NCBI GenBank assembly: GCA_014874475.1
Contig: JADBJJ010000003.1
Coordinates: 1-64,000, forward strand
DNA from: Chloroflexota bacterium
GTDB lineage: Bacteria; Chloroflexota; Anaerolineae; B4-G1; DUEL01
Direction: 5' to 3'
Length of the DNA: 64,000 nt
Shown: positions 19,545 to 27,734 of the stretch, in pieces
How the letters are laid out: every line of letters starts with the position of its first letter
Position numbering within the stretch: the first letter of the stretch is position 1
Notes under the pieces: model-generated
Database searches by the model: none
What the model was told of the DNA's origin: nothing
Seen by the model: only the letters and a program-made list of their open reading frames with translations
Made by a program: the position numbers and the translations under genes

Positions 19545-19553
19545 TAAAAGGAG

Positions 19554-19991
19554 ATGCTGATGAGCAACGAACAGTCTCCCGTCTCTCCGCTCTCCCCTTC
19601 CGATGAGCGCACATGGGCGATGTTGGCCCACCTGAGCATCCTCTTGAACCTGGTTACCGGGATGTTAGGACCGGTGGCCGCGCTGGTGATCTACCTGGTT
19701 TTTAAGGACCGGTCTCGCTATGTGGCGTACCAGTCCCTTCAATCCCTCATCTTCCAGTTGATTACCTGGGTAGGTGGGGGAGTTCTGGTCGGGGTGACGG
19801 CGGCGATCGCGGGAGTTCTCACCATGATGATGGTCGGTATCTGCCTGTTTCCCCTCGTTGCCCTGCTGGCCCTTATCCCGCTGGCGGGCCTGGTCTACGG
19901 GGTCATCGGTGGTATCCAGTGCAGCCAGGGGCAGGATTTCCGCTACTGGTTGGTTGGCGACTGGGTGCGGGGAACGCTGGCGGGGGCGTGA
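19554..19991 (+). CDS. DUF4870-like (Tic20-type) small membrane protein
   Basis: ERTWAMLAHLSILLNLVTGMLGPVAALVIYLVFKDRSRYVAYQSLQSLIFQL. Confidence 0.75.
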   Translation: MLMSNEQSPVSPLSPSDERTWAMLAHLSILLNLVTGMLGPVAALVIYLVFKDRSRYVAYQSLQSLIFQLITWVGGGVLVGVTAAIAGVLTMMMVGICLFPLVALLALIPLAGLVYGVIGGIQCSQGQDFRYWLVGDWVRGTLAGA

Positions 19992-19994
19992 TTC

Positions 19995-20960
19995 GTGAGT
20001 AGAGGGGTTGCGGCCGTGTCCCAGGATATCGCTTCTTCTATGAGGCTGCAGCGCCGTCCGGAGTGGCTTCGGGTGCCGCAACGAGAGGGGCCGGAGTACC
20101 ATCGCCTCAAGCGGCTGATGCGGACCCAGCGCCTCCATACGGTCTGCGAAGAGGCGAATTGTCCCAACATCGGTCGGTGCTGGGAGGAGCGAACCGCGAC
20201 CTTTCTCATCCTGGGGGATATCTGCACCCGGGCCTGTCGGTTCTGTAACGTCCGCAGCGGGCGCCCTGCTCCCCCCGACCCCGATGAGCCCCGGCGGGTA
20301 GCGGAGACGGTCGCTGCGATGGGCCTCTCCCATGCGGTCATCACCTCGGTTACTCGGGACGACCTCCCCGATGGCGGTGCCTCGGTGTTTGCCGCCGTGA
20401 TCCGGGAGATCCGCGCCCGCATTCCGGAGTGCACAGTAGAAGTATTGATCTCCGATTTTCAGGGCCACCCGGAGCCCCTGCGGGTGGTGATGGAGGCCCG
20501 GCCCGACGTCCTCAACCACAATGTGGAGACGGTTCCCCGCCTCTTCCCCCGCGTCCAGCCCCGCAATCGGTATGAGTGGTCGCTGGTGGTGCTGGAGAAC
20601 GCCCACCGGATGGCCCCCGACGTGTTGACCAAGAGCGGCCTGATGGTGGGGTTGGGGGAGAGCGCCGACGAGGTGCTGGCGGTGATGGCCGACCTGCGCG
20701 GGGTGGGGGTGGACATCCTGACCGTTGGTCAGTACCTTCAACCGACCCGCCGTCATCTGCCCATTGAGCGCTACTACACCCCGGAAGAGTTTGAGGAGTT
20801 TCGGCGGCGCGGTTTGGAGATGGGGTTCCGCTGGGTGGAGAGTGGTCCGCTGGTGCGCAGTTCGTTCCACGCGGCTCATCAGGTGGAGACATTGAGAGCA
20901 TCTCTTGCGGAGGGCGCACGCCCGCAGTTTGGAAATGGGGGCGGAGAGAAGAGGGGATGA
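19995..20960 (+). CDS. lipA: Lipoyl synthase
   Basis: [70 protein letters not shown]. Confidence 0.93.
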   Translation: MSRGVAAVSQDIASSMRLQRRPEWLRVPQREGPEYHRLKRLMRTQRLHTVCEEANCPNIGRCWEERTATFLILGDICTRACRFCNVRSGRPAPPDPDEPRRVAETVAAMGLSHAVITSVTRDDLPDGGASVFAAVIREIRARIPECTVEVLISDFQGHPEPLRVVMEARPDVLNHNVETVPRLFPRVQPRNRYEWSLVVLENAHRMAPDVLTKSGLMVGLGESADEVLAVMADLRGVGVDILTVGQYLQPTRRHLPIERYYTPEEFEEFRRRGLEMGFRWVESGPLVRSSFHAAHQVETLRASLAEGARPQFGNGGGEKRG

Positions 20961-21038
20961 GGGGGTAAAATCATCCTCCAATCTATTGCCGGAAGCGGCG
21001 TCTTGCGCTCCAAGTTTCTGGGCAGAGGAGAGTTGATA

Positions 21039-21362
21039 ATGGGTTTCTTCACCGTCCACGAACTGCCTGCGACCGAAGTGATGCCCGGTGTCCTGCGCCG
21101 GGCAGTCTATCTGGATCACGCGATGGTCACCTTTTTTGAGTTCGCCCCTGGTAGCGTGCTCCCCCAACATGCGCATCCCCACGAGCAGATTACCTACGTT
21201 GTTCGGGGCGCGATAGAGTTCACGCTGGGGGAAGAAACCCGCGTCCTCCGTGCTGGGGACGGGGTCTGTGTCCCCTCCGGCGTGCCCCACAAGGCCGTGG
21301 TTCTGGACGAACCGACGTTCGTTCTGGATGCCTGGCATCCCCAGCGGGAGGATTATCGCTAA
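21039..21362 (+). CDS. Cupin domain protein
   Basis: FEFAPGSVLPQHAHPHEQITYVVRGAIEFTLGEE; listed ORF starts at 21003 but ATG 21039 is preceded by GAGGAGAG. Confidence 0.8.
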   Translation: MGFFTVHELPATEVMPGVLRRAVYLDHAMVTFFEFAPGSVLPQHAHPHEQITYVVRGAIEFTLGEETRVLRAGDGVCVPSGVPHKAVVLDEPTFVLDAWHPQREDYR

Positions 21363-21594
21363 GCGAATAGTCCGGATAGCGGTTTAGACTTTCCTATCCC
21401 CTTTATTTCTCTTCCTCCCCTCTCTCCTCTTTCCCGCCAGCAAGGAGAGGAAGAGAGTCAGGGGGGCATTGCTGGCATCACCTGCCCTGCTTTTGGAAAA
21501 CCTGCGCTTATTGGCGTCTCATAACGATGGCTTGCTGCCGGTGTCCCTTTGGACGCGCCGGACTTCCTGTCCAGCATGCTGGCCTGCAGGTTGT

Positions 21595-21622
21595 TTGTCT
21601 AGGGGGGAAGACGCCGTATAAT
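21595..21622 (+). promoter_or_regulatory. Promoter TTGTCT-N16-TATAAT immediately upstream of the cassette array
   Basis: TTGTCT 21595-21600, TATAAT 21617-21622; first cassette core GTTAGCC starts 6 bp later. Confidence 0.55.
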
Positions 21623-21656
21623 AGAAAGTTAGCCCGCCTTGAGCCAGGAGAGATGG

Positions 21657-22256
21657 ATGCTTCAGGCACCAACCATACAAGACATTGAAGCAGCGCGGAA
21701 AGCTTTTGAGGCGAATGAGCCGCGAGATCTCTTTTATCGTGCTGCGACGGAATTGGTATCACTCGCATTGGAGGGCAGGACATCATTGAGTGTAGCAGAA
21801 GCATTGGCTGTGCTCCTTCAGACCTGGAACAAGATGTTCTATCAATACAGGCGATTTGATCACCAACACTTTACCGACATAGAGCGGCTCATCAGTGATC
21901 ACTATCCGCTACTGATCACTTTCAGACAACGGTCCATAGAAAGCTTCGGCCAAGAGGACGAGAGCAAAGTCAAGCAGGTTTTCAAGGCTTTTGAGGAGAT
22001 TCTTGGCCCTGTAGGTGCTGCAAAGTGTTTGCATCTTCTGGCACCGCATTTCTTTCCCCTTTGGGACCGCGCCATAGCGGAAGCTTACGACCTTCCGCTA
22101 GGGGAAAGGGGCAGAAATGCCGACAGATACTGTCGTTTTATGGGAATTGTACAGGAGCAGATTCAAAGCCTTGGTGGAGAGCAAACCATTGGCCGAAATC
22201 CATTGAAAGCGATAGACGAATACAACTACTGCAAGCATACCAAAGGATGGATATAA
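21657..22256 (+). CDS. Hypothetical protein, cassette 1
   Basis: Single ORF in cassette 1 (listed TTG start 21639; ATG 21657 behind CAGGAGAG). No family recognised. Confidence 0.65.
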   Translation: MLQAPTIQDIEAARKAFEANEPRDLFYRAATELVSLALEGRTSLSVAEALAVLLQTWNKMFYQYRRFDHQHFTDIERLISDHYPLLITFRQRSIESFGQEDESKVKQVFKAFEEILGPVGAAKCLHLLAPHFFPLWDRAIAEAYDLPLGERGRNADRYCRFMGIVQEQIQSLGGEQTIGRNPLKAIDEYNYCKHTKGWI

Positions 22257-22273
22257 GGTGATAGCTGTGCGGC

Positions 22274-22338
22274 GGGCTAACATCTCGCTCCAGCCGACGC
22301 CGCCTTCGGCGGCGCGGCTGAGCTCGGTGCCGTTAACC
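22274..22338 (+). repeat. attC-like recombination site 1
   Basis: GGGCTAAC-atctcgctcCAGCCGacGCCGCCttcGGCGGCgCGGCTGagctcggtgcc-GTTAACC; close in layout to the classic aadA attC as I remember it (CTAACAATTCGTTCAAGCCGA...TTCG...CGGCTTAACTCAAGCGTTAG). Confidence 0.85.
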
Positions 22339-22378
22339 GCACTTCACTGTATTGTCTCTTTGCCTATGGAGGAATAAG

Positions 22379-23278
22379 ATGAGCCGCCAAATGGAAGAAG
22401 GTCATCTAAAAGGTTTTCTAATCTTCGCGGGGAAGGTGGCACTTGTGCACACCTTGACCTATTTCGTGTTCGGTCTTATCATGTCCAACCTGTTTGACTA
22501 TGGAAGGCTCTTTCAGCAGGAAGTAATCCGGGACTTCATGCGCCCTATTGATTCCTCTTCCGTATTCCTTGGGCCTCTGGTGCAACCCATAAGGGGGCTT
22601 CTATTTGCTCTTGGGTTATGGTCTATCCGCAGAACCATCGTGGAGAGCAAGCATGGGTGGCTCATTTTGTGGGGCATATTTGTTACGTTCGGCATTCTGG
22701 GCACTCCTGCTGCGGCCCCCTCTTCGCTGGAAGGTGTTATTTACTCCAAGTTGCCACTCTGGTATCACCTGATCGGACTGCCAGAAATCTTGTTGCAGAC
22801 ACTGACCTTCTCTCTCATACTGGTCTGGTGGGAGAGAAGGCGATATCGGCCAAGTCAGCCTCTCGGCAAAAGCAAAAGCGCGCTATGGGCTGACATCCTG
22901 AAGGGCGTGATGATAGCGTGCTTCGCCTACATGGGATACGCTGTTGGGAGCATTCTGAGCGCCATTATTGTGAGAGCGAACATTGACATGCAGAGTGCTG
23001 CTTCCGACTGGAAGACGCAAATGATGTTTGTCGTGGCGTTTGTTGTCAATGCTGTTCTCATATTACCTGTATCTAAGAGATGGATTGCCCATAGAATCGC
23101 GTGGTGGCAAGTTTTTCTTCTCTTTTGGCTCGTTGATACAGTGGTGCCGTTGGTCTATCAATGGATTTTCCTATCACCAATGCCGTTACCCCTTGCCATC
23201 CTGATAGGTTTCTTTCCCGCGCTGGTGATTACGATAGGCATACGTATTGGTTACAGGAAAACTACGGCTACCAGTTAA
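22379..23278 (+). CDS. Multi-pass membrane protein, cassette 2
   Basis: ATG behind GGAGGAATAAG (listed start 22352); several hydrophobic segments; no family recognised. Confidence 0.7.
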   Translation: MSRQMEEGHLKGFLIFAGKVALVHTLTYFVFGLIMSNLFDYGRLFQQEVIRDFMRPIDSSSVFLGPLVQPIRGLLFALGLWSIRRTIVESKHGWLILWGIFVTFGILGTPAAAPSSLEGVIYSKLPLWYHLIGLPEILLQTLTFSLILVWWERRRYRPSQPLGKSKSALWADILKGVMIACFAYMGYAVGSILSAIIVRANIDMQSAASDWKTQMMFVVAFVVNAVLILPVSKRWIAHRIAWWQVFLLFWLVDTVVPLVYQWIFLSPMPLPLAILIGFFPALVITIGIRIGYRKTTATS

Positions 23279-23299
23279 TGTGCGGCTAACCCGCGCTTC

Positions 23300-23518
23300 G
23301 TGCGACCCGTTTACCCGAAACCGTGGTGACACGGGGGCTGGGTAGCGAAGGGAAGAGCGACCGGCACGCTCAGAACTTTGACAACGGTATGCCCATTCAG
23401 GTGCGGGGAGACCTCCCCAACTCCTGACCTCCAGGCGGAGGAGTGACTGCATCGCCCTACGTGGTGCGCCTGGTGAACGCACGGCGGAGTGCAAGGGTGA
23501 AAAGGGGATGTGATTGTT
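23300..23518 (+). mobile_element. Group II (IIC-like) intron 5' fragment, candidate
   Basis: Begins GTGCGACCCG at the attC junction; compact hairpins (CCGTGGTGACACGG, GGGGAGACCTCCCC); no RT ORF and no domain V seen. Confidence 0.35.
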
Positions 23519-23563
23519 CCTACTGTGGTAAAATAGGGGGAGATTCTGTAGAGGGGATGGAAA

Positions 23564-23589
23564 GTGTCCAGTTCATGGGGGTCAGTTCA
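23564..23589 (-). mobile_element. Solo IS3-family-like terminal inverted repeat
   Basis: Reverse complement TGAACTGACCCCCATGAACTGGACAC, the 26-bp TG...TGGACAC layout of IS3-family ends; sits directly at the right attC2 junction. Confidence 0.4.
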
Positions 23590-23682
23590 CCTTTTTGATG
23601 CTGCTCCGCTGCGCTTCGCGGCGCAGGTGAGGCGCCGGCCGTTAGCGTGCCGAACGCAATGTCAGTAATTAGGAGATGAACA

Positions 23683-24231
23683 ATGAAGAGATGGTTGGCC
23701 TTTGTACTTGCAGCTTTAGTGTTACTCATTGTCCACGAAGGAACGCATGCGTTGATGGCGATGCTTTATGGCGAATATGACGCGCTTCACCTAAGACCTA
23801 TAGGTGTTGAAGTCACCTACAGGACGGCCGTTGACGAGAGAAGTGGTATTCAGTGGGCTTTCATTTCCGGCGCCAGCAATCTGGTGACGGTATTGATGGG
23901 GTACTTGCTCCTGATGTTCGGCGAAAGGTTGGCTCGCTTACACAGTGTATTCTTGAGGGCTATCATCTTTTTCTTGACGATGCTCTCGCTTATTTGGGAC
24001 CCTTTTAACTTATCTGTTGGGCCATTTATCTACGGTGGAGATGCCAATGGGATTGCGGTGGGGCTGGGCATCAACCGATACATAATCCAGGCCATCTCGT
24101 TGGTGGTGTTACTTGTCAACCGCGAGATTGTAGCACAGAAGTTGTTCCCGATGTACGATGTCCAGGTGAAACATATCCTGTTTCGACCTCTGATACGCTG
24201 GGCACATAGAACCCGGGTAGCAGGACAGTAG
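23683..24231 (+). CDS. Small membrane protein with HExxH-type motif (HEGTH), cassette 3
   Basis: RWLAFVLAALVLLIVHEGTHALMAMLYGEYDALHLRPIGVEV; RBS TTAGGAGATGAACA. Confidence 0.7.
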   Translation: MKRWLAFVLAALVLLIVHEGTHALMAMLYGEYDALHLRPIGVEVTYRTAVDERSGIQWAFISGASNLVTVLMGYLLLMFGERLARLHSVFLRAIIFFLTMLSLIWDPFNLSVGPFIYGGDANGIAVGLGINRYIIQAISLVVLLVNREIVAQKLFPMYDVQVKHILFRPLIRWAHRTRVAGQ

Positions 24232-24259
24232 CATGTCATACCACATCTTTGAGACGGCG

Positions 24260-24323
24260 CGCTAACCCGCGCTTCCACCTGACAGCGCCTTCGGCGCTGC
24301 AGGTGAAGCGCATCCCGTTCACA
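24260..24323 (+). repeat. attC-like recombination site 3
   Basis: CGCTAACCCGCGCTTCCACCTGacAGCGCCttcGGCGCTgCAGGTGAAGCGCatcccGTTCACA; strong imperfect palindrome. Confidence 0.8.
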
Positions 24324-24357
24324 TTCATCCGCATCCTGATCTATCTGGAGGCCTTAT

Positions 24358-26040
24358 ATGCCTGTTGGCGCATTCACTTTTGTCCTTCACAGCCATCTGC
24401 CTTATTGCCGGATGGCAGGCCGCTGGCCCCACGGCGAGGAGTGGATCCACGAGGCTATGGCCGAAACCTACATCCCCCTCCTGAATGCCCTCACTGATCT
24501 CCACGAGGAGGGGTTACCAGTCCACCTCACCCTGGGGCTGACGCCCATCCTCTGCGAACAACTGGCGGACCCGCTGGTGAAAGACCACTTTGAGACCTAC
24601 GTGGAAGAGCGCATCCGGGCCGCCGAAGCGGACATCCCCCGCTTCCAGGAAGAGGGCAATCCCCATGCGGCGTACCTGGCCTCTTTCTACCGAGACTGGT
24701 ACTCGGGCCTCCTGGAGTCCTTCCGCTACCGGTATGGGCGGGACCTCCTGGGCGGCTTCCGACACCTGCAGGACTTGGGCGTCATAGAAATCATCACCTC
24801 CGCTGCCACCCACGGCTATCTCCCCCTCCTAGGTACCGACGCGGCGATTCGGGGACAACTGAAGGCCGGGATCGCCTCCTACCGCCGTCACTTCGGGCGG
24901 GCCCCCCGCGCCATCTGGCTCCCCGAATGCGCCTACCGTCCTGCCTACATCGCCCCAGACGGCACCCTCCGCGCCGGGATAGAGACGATGCTGGCCGGCG
25001 AGGGGCTGGGCTGCTTCTTTGTGGAGACCCATGCCATTGAAGGCGGGCGTCCGGTGGGGAAGGCAGCAGGGGAGGCTATCGGCCCCTACGGTGCGATCGT
25101 CCGCCGCTATGTCCTCCCGCTGGAAAAACTGGCCGTGCCGGAGAAGCCCCGCAGCACCTACCGGCCCTACTATGTGGTCAACACCACCCCCGGGGTGGTG
25201 AGCGAGCACTCCGGCGTCGCTGCCATCGGCCGCAACAACCGCACCGGTATGCAGGTCTGGTCTGCCGACTGGGGCTATCCCGGCGACTTTGACTACCGGG
25301 AGTTCCACAAAAAAGACCACCGCTCCGGCCTCCAGTACTGGCGGGTCACCGGCGCACGGGTGGATCTAGCCTTTAAGGACTGGTATCATCCCGACTGGGC
25401 GCAGTACAAAGTGGGGGAACATGCCCGTCACTTCGCCTGGCTGGTGACCGATTTGCTGGAGCAATATCATGCCGAGGCCGGTAGTTTCGGCCTCATCGCC
25501 TCCAACTACGATACCGAACTCTTCGGCCACTGGTGGTTTGAGGGGGTAGATTGGATTCGGGAGGTATTGCGGCTCCTGGCCTGCTCCGACCGGGTGGCGC
25601 TGACGACAGCGAGCCAGTACCTGGAAGCCCATCCGCCGGAGGAGGTGTTGGCCATTCCAGAGAGTTCCTGGGGACTGGGCGGCGGCCACTGGACTTGGGA
25701 CAACCCGGAGACGCACTGGATGTGGGCTCCCATCCACGAATGTGAGACGCGGATGAGCCGGATCGCGCGCCAGAAAGCCGGGGATGCCACTGCCGATGAG
25801 GCCTTTGTCCTCAACCAGGCGGCGCGGGAACTGCTGCTTCTGGAGGCCTCCGACTGGCCCTTCCTGGTCACCACCGGGCAGGCGCGCGAGTATGCCATCC
25901 AGCGTTTCACCGCCCATATAGAGCGGTTTGAGAAGTTGGCCTCCAGTGTGGAGTTGGGCCGCCCCGACCGTGCCCTGGCGGAAGAATTGTGGGAACTGGA
26001 CAAAGTCTTCCCGGATGTGGATTTCCGGTGGTGGGGGTAG
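24358..26040 (+). CDS. GH57 family glycoside hydrolase (1,4-alpha-glucan branching enzyme-like, DUF1957)
   Basis: GAFTFVLHSHLPYCRMAGRWPHGEEWIHEAMAETYIPLL; YDTELFGHWWFEGVDWI. Confidence 0.88.
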   Translation: MPVGAFTFVLHSHLPYCRMAGRWPHGEEWIHEAMAETYIPLLNALTDLHEEGLPVHLTLGLTPILCEQLADPLVKDHFETYVEERIRAAEADIPRFQEEGNPHAAYLASFYRDWYSGLLESFRYRYGRDLLGGFRHLQDLGVIEIITSAATHGYLPLLGTDAAIRGQLKAGIASYRRHFGRAPRAIWLPECAYRPAYIAPDGTLRAGIETMLAGEGLGCFFVETHAIEGGRPVGKAAGEAIGPYGAIVRRYVLPLEKLAVPEKPRSTYRPYYVVNTTPGVVSEHSGVAAIGRNNRTGMQVWSADWGYPGDFDYREFHKKDHRSGLQYWRVTGARVDLAFKDWYHPDWAQYKVGEHARHFAWLVTDLLEQYHAEAGSFGLIASNYDTELFGHWWFEGVDWIREVLRLLACSDRVALTTASQYLEAHPPEEVLAIPESSWGLGGGHWTWDNPETHWMWAPIHECETRMSRIARQKAGDATADEAFVLNQAARELLLLEASDWPFLVTTGQAREYAIQRFTAHIERFEKLASSVELGRPDRALAEELWELDKVFPDVDFRWWG

Positions 26041-26282
26041 CGCCAGGGTGCACCGACGAACACCTGTGGTCGTCCGCTGGTAGCAGCCGAATGTCTCATT
26101 GCCTTTGCCCGGAAACTGGGCCTGGCCTGGAGACGCCGAGACGAGGCGGAACGGATAGAAGTTTGGCGTTGCAGGGCAAAAATCCAGGAGGATGTTGAGC
26201 AAGAGCGCTGAGAAAGACATCCAGCAGTGGATGGAAGCGTTTGCTGAACGGCTGGAAGCATCTTCATTTTTGGAGACCAACT

Positions 26283-27734
26283 ATGAGCGACAAAGGACTG
26301 AAAGTTCTCTTCTTGGCGGCTGAAGCCGTACCGTTCGCCAAAGTAGGCGGTTTGGCCGATGTGGCTGGCGCGCTCCCCAAAGCGCTCCGCGCCCTGGGCC
26401 ACGATGTCCGCCTGATGATTCCCCGCTACGGCTCCATCCGTTCCGACCAATTCCATTTTGAACGGATGGGCAAACCGTTCCCCGTGCCCGTTGGCCCGCG
26501 TGAGGAGATGGTCCATATGGTCACCACCACGGTGGACGGTTTGCCCGTCTACCTGTTGTGGGACGAGAAATTCTTCTCACAGCGCGACCGCATCTATGGC
26601 TTTGATGACGACCCGCAGCGGTTCGTCTTCTTCAGCCGGGCTGTCGTCGCCTCCCTGCCAGTTTTGGGCTGGATTCCGGATATTATCCATGCCAACGACT
26701 GGCATGCAGCGCCCGTCCCCACCTGGCTGGCCTACGAGGGCCGCTACCAGCGAGAGTACCGCTCCATCGCGTCCGTCTTCACCATTCACAACATTGCCTA
26801 CCAGGGGGCCTGCGGACGGCTCATCCTGACCTTCGCTCGGATGGATTACGTCAAACACCTGGATGTGGAGCCGGCCGGACAGGTCAACTGGATGGCTCAG
26901 GGCATCGCCAACGCCGACATCGTTACCACCGTCAGCCCTCAATACGCGCGGGACATTCTGGAGACAGAGGCAGGGGCCGGCCTCTCGCCGCTCCTCCGGC
27001 GGCGGCAGGACCGCCTTTTTGGCATCCTTAACGGCATTGATACTGACTACTGGAATCCCGCCAGCGACTCTTATCTGCGGCAGTCCTACGACTTGAGTCG
27101 CCTGCGGATGCGGGCCGTCAACAAGGCTGCCCTTCAGCAGGAGGCCCGCCTGCCAGTCCGTCCGGAGACCCCGCTGATCGGGATGGTCACCCGTCTGGAT
27201 GCCATCAAGGGCATAGACTTGCTGGGGCCGGTCCTGGAGCAACTCCTCCAGGGGGATATGCAGTTCGTCCTCCTGGGCACGGGAGAGCCGGAGTACCACC
27301 AGATGATGGAGTCCCTTCAGGCTCGCTTCCCGGATAAAGTCCGGGTCTTTCTGCGGTTTGATGAGCCGCTGGCCCACCGCATCTACGCCGGATGTGACAT
27401 TTTCCTGATGCCCTCTCGCTTTGAGCCCTGCGGCCTGGGCCAGATGATCGCCATGCGCTACGGCGCGGTGCCGGTTGTCCACCGGACGGGCGGTCTGGCG
27501 GACACCGTCCTGGATTACCACGAGCATCCCGACCGGGCCACCGGTTTCGTCTTTGATGCCTACACTCCGGAGGCCTGCGCGGAGGCGCTGGAGCGTGCGC
27601 TGCGGGTCCACCGGGACCGCGAGGCCTGGGCCGCCATCCAGACCCGGGGGATGAAGGCCGATTTCTCCTGGAAAGGGTCGGCACAGAAATACGTGGACGT
27701 CTATCTGCGAGCGCGCGAGGTTCGTTCGGTATGA
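26283..27734 (+). CDS. glgA: Glycogen synthase
   Basis: MSDKGLKVLFLAAEAVPFAKVGGLADVAGALPKAL; IIHANDWHAAPVPTWL; PSRFEPCGLGQMIAMRYGAVPVVHRTGGLADTV. Start revised from 26241. Confidence 0.93.
   Translation: MSDKGLKVLFLAAEAVPFAKVGGLADVAGALPKALRALGHDVRLMIPRYGSIRSDQFHFERMGKPFPVPVGPREEMVHMVTTTVDGLPVYLLWDEKFFSQRDRIYGFDDDPQRFVFFSRAVVASLPVLGWIPDIIHANDWHAAPVPTWLAYEGRYQREYRSIASVFTIHNIAYQGACGRLILTFARMDYVKHLDVEPAGQVNWMAQGIANADIVTTVSPQYARDILETEAGAGLSPLLRRRQDRLFGILNGIDTDYWNPASDSYLRQSYDLSRLRMRAVNKAALQQEARLPVRPETPLIGMVTRLDAIKGIDLLGPVLEQLLQGDMQFVLLGTGEPEYHQMMESLQARFPDKVRVFLRFDEPLAHRIYAGCDIFLMPSRFEPCGLGQMIAMRYGAVPVVHRTGGLADTVLDYHEHPDRATGFVFDAYTPEACAEALERALRVHRDREAWAAIQTRGMKADFSWKGSAQKYVDVYLRAREVRSV

Larger units (their letters stand above)
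23284..23647 (+). repeat. attC-like site 2, interrupted by ~290 bp insert (23300-23589)
   Basis: Left GGCTAACCCGCGCTTC (23284-23299); right CCTTTTTGATGCTGCTCCGCTGCGCTTCGCGGCGCAGGTGAGGCGCCGGCCGTTAGCG (23590-23647). Rejoined arms GCGCTTCACCT/AGGTGAGGCGC pair and match attC3. Confidence 0.65.
21629..24317 (+). mobile_element. Integron gene-cassette array without integrase (CALIN-like): three cassettes at 21629-22332, 22333-23641 and 23642-24317
   Basis: Each unit starts at G^TTA core, has one + strand ORF and ends in an attC-like imperfect palindrome; inverse cores are complementary to each unit's own 5' core over 10-11 nt. Confidence 0.8.

Noticed and set aside
19665-21338. 557-aa - strand ORF across DUF4870, lipA and cupin genes
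   Set aside because: Antisense to three clearly recognised genes; H/P/R/G-rich shadow translation.
21408-21456. Rho-independent terminator after the cupin gene
   Set aside because: TCTCTTCCTCCCCT/AGGAGAGGAAGAGA can pair, but no T-tract follows; more likely a Y/R-rich repeat relative.
23300-23589. Full-length functional group II intron or IS element in attC2
   Set aside because: Only ~290 bp, no reverse transcriptase or transposase ORF, no domain V; at most a fragment.
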